Source: JBKECP01 sp047974765 (GTDB lineage Bacteria > Pseudomonadota > Gammaproteobacteria > Pseudomonadales > Halieaceae). From it: a stretch of 64,000 nt of DNA. Location of the stretch: contig JBKECP010000006.1 in the NCBI GenBank assembly GCA_047974765.1, positions 7,748 through 71,747 of the forward strand, written 5' to 3'. Position 1 is the first letter of the stretch; each line of letters starts with the position of its first letter. The notes under the pieces are model-generated. The model ran no database searches and was not told where the DNA came from. It saw only the letters and a list, made by a program, of their open reading frames with translations. This document shows, piece by piece, positions 63,759-64,000 of the stretch. A program made the position numbers and the translations under genes.

Positions 63759-64000
63759 ATGGCAAAGGAAAAGTTTGAACGTAATAAACCCCACGTCAAC
63801 GTGGGCACGATTGGTCACGTTGACCATGGTAAGACGACGCTGACAGCGGCTCTGACCCGCGTTTGCGCCGAAACCTGGGGCGGCTCTGCGGTTGCCTTTG
63901 ACGGCATTGATAATGCACCGGAAGAGAAAGAGCGAGGTATTACGATTGCGACCTCGCATGTTGAATATGACTCACCGGATCGTCACTACGCCCACGTTGA
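63759..64000 (+). CDS. tuf: Elongation factor Tu (5' part, cut by window end)
   Basis: The first 80 codons of EF-Tu: MAKEKFERNKPHVNVGTIGHVDHGKTT-type start with the P-loop GHVDHGKT (residues 19-26) and switch I RGITIATSHVEY. TAGGAGA precedes the ATG. The gene runs past the window edge. Residues such as ALTRVCAETWGG differ from E. coli but remain within family variation. Confidence 0.97.
   Translation, partial: MAKEKFERNKPHVNVGTIGHVDHGKTTLTAALTRVCAETWGGSAVAFDGIDNAPEEKERGITIATSHVEYDSPDRHYAHV

Overview
The window is chromosomal DNA of a heterotrophic, probably aquatic or marine gammaproteobacterium. The order birA-coaX-tRNA-Thr(TGT) ... tRNA-Tyr-Gly-Thr(GGT)-tuf, rpsF-rpsR-(DUF2232)-rplI-dnaB, ettA, hslR next to a YrfG-like nucleotidase, and a full leucine-degradation (liu) operon under a MerR-type LiuR all fit Gammaproteobacteria. 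A PEP-CTERM protein and a lambda O/P-like helicase-loader pair hint at the Cellvibrionales/Spongiibacter neighbourhood, but the genus cannot be fixed from the sequence alone.

Layout. 1-4.3 kb: ribosomal protein S6/S18/L9 operon with a DUF2232 membrane protein, a clean terminator, then dnaB. 4.4-5.2 kb: a secreted PEP-CTERM protein behind a near-consensus sigma-54 promoter. 5.2-7.1 kb: a minus-strand pair made of a DnaT-domain protein with three repeats and a phage-P-like protein, a likely DnaB loading system. 7.2-10.8 kb: radA, a PilZ protein, ettA. 10.9-15.4 kb: a Fur-boxed iron operon (TonB receptor, DUF3649, PepSY membrane protein, DUF3325). 15.4-20.0 kb: an M14 deacylase-like enzyme with rimB, then ugd and glyA.

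20.3-34.2 kb is the most distinctive region: an FMN alpha-hydroxy-acid dehydrogenase, an outer-membrane porin-like protein, an AldA-type aldehyde dehydrogenase, a divergent PQQ dehydrogenase, a Tat-exported Rieske protein, a small secreted protein, a sigma-54 activator and a giant di-haem/FG-GAP/UnbV fusion. I see -24/-12 promoters before the porin, aldA and the PQQ enzyme. The enzyme set would convert a small diol (1,2-propanediol or ethylene glycol type) through hydroxy-aldehyde and hydroxy-acid to keto-acid; this is inference.

34-42 kb: a glycosyltransferase, hslR, yrfG-like, cysQ, a YdcH-like protein, ogt, an Ada-AlkA fusion, a CPA2 antiporter, and two copies of a MITE-like element. 42-49.5 kb: liuR-liuABCDE-type leucine operon with a perfect palindromic LiuR operator. 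49.8-51.7 kb: birA, coaX, tRNA-Thr(TGT). 51.7-63.1 kb: about 11.4 kb that separates this tRNA from the rest of the usual tRNA-tuf cluster. It holds an AraC regulator, an old-yellow-enzyme-like Fe-S flavoprotein, a VOC protein, a GMC oxidoreductase with its Tat-exported small subunit, two PepSY-repeat proteins with a two-component system, and a glycosyltransferase. 63.2-64 kb: tRNA-Tyr, tRNA-Gly, tRNA-Thr(GGT) and the start of tuf, cut by the window edge.

Several dispersed intergenic repeats occur: a three-copy family of roughly 120 bp, the two-copy MITE, a GTTCCCACGC palindrome, and a 38-bp perfect palindrome beside aldA. No rRNA, CRISPR array, transposase or prophage is visible.
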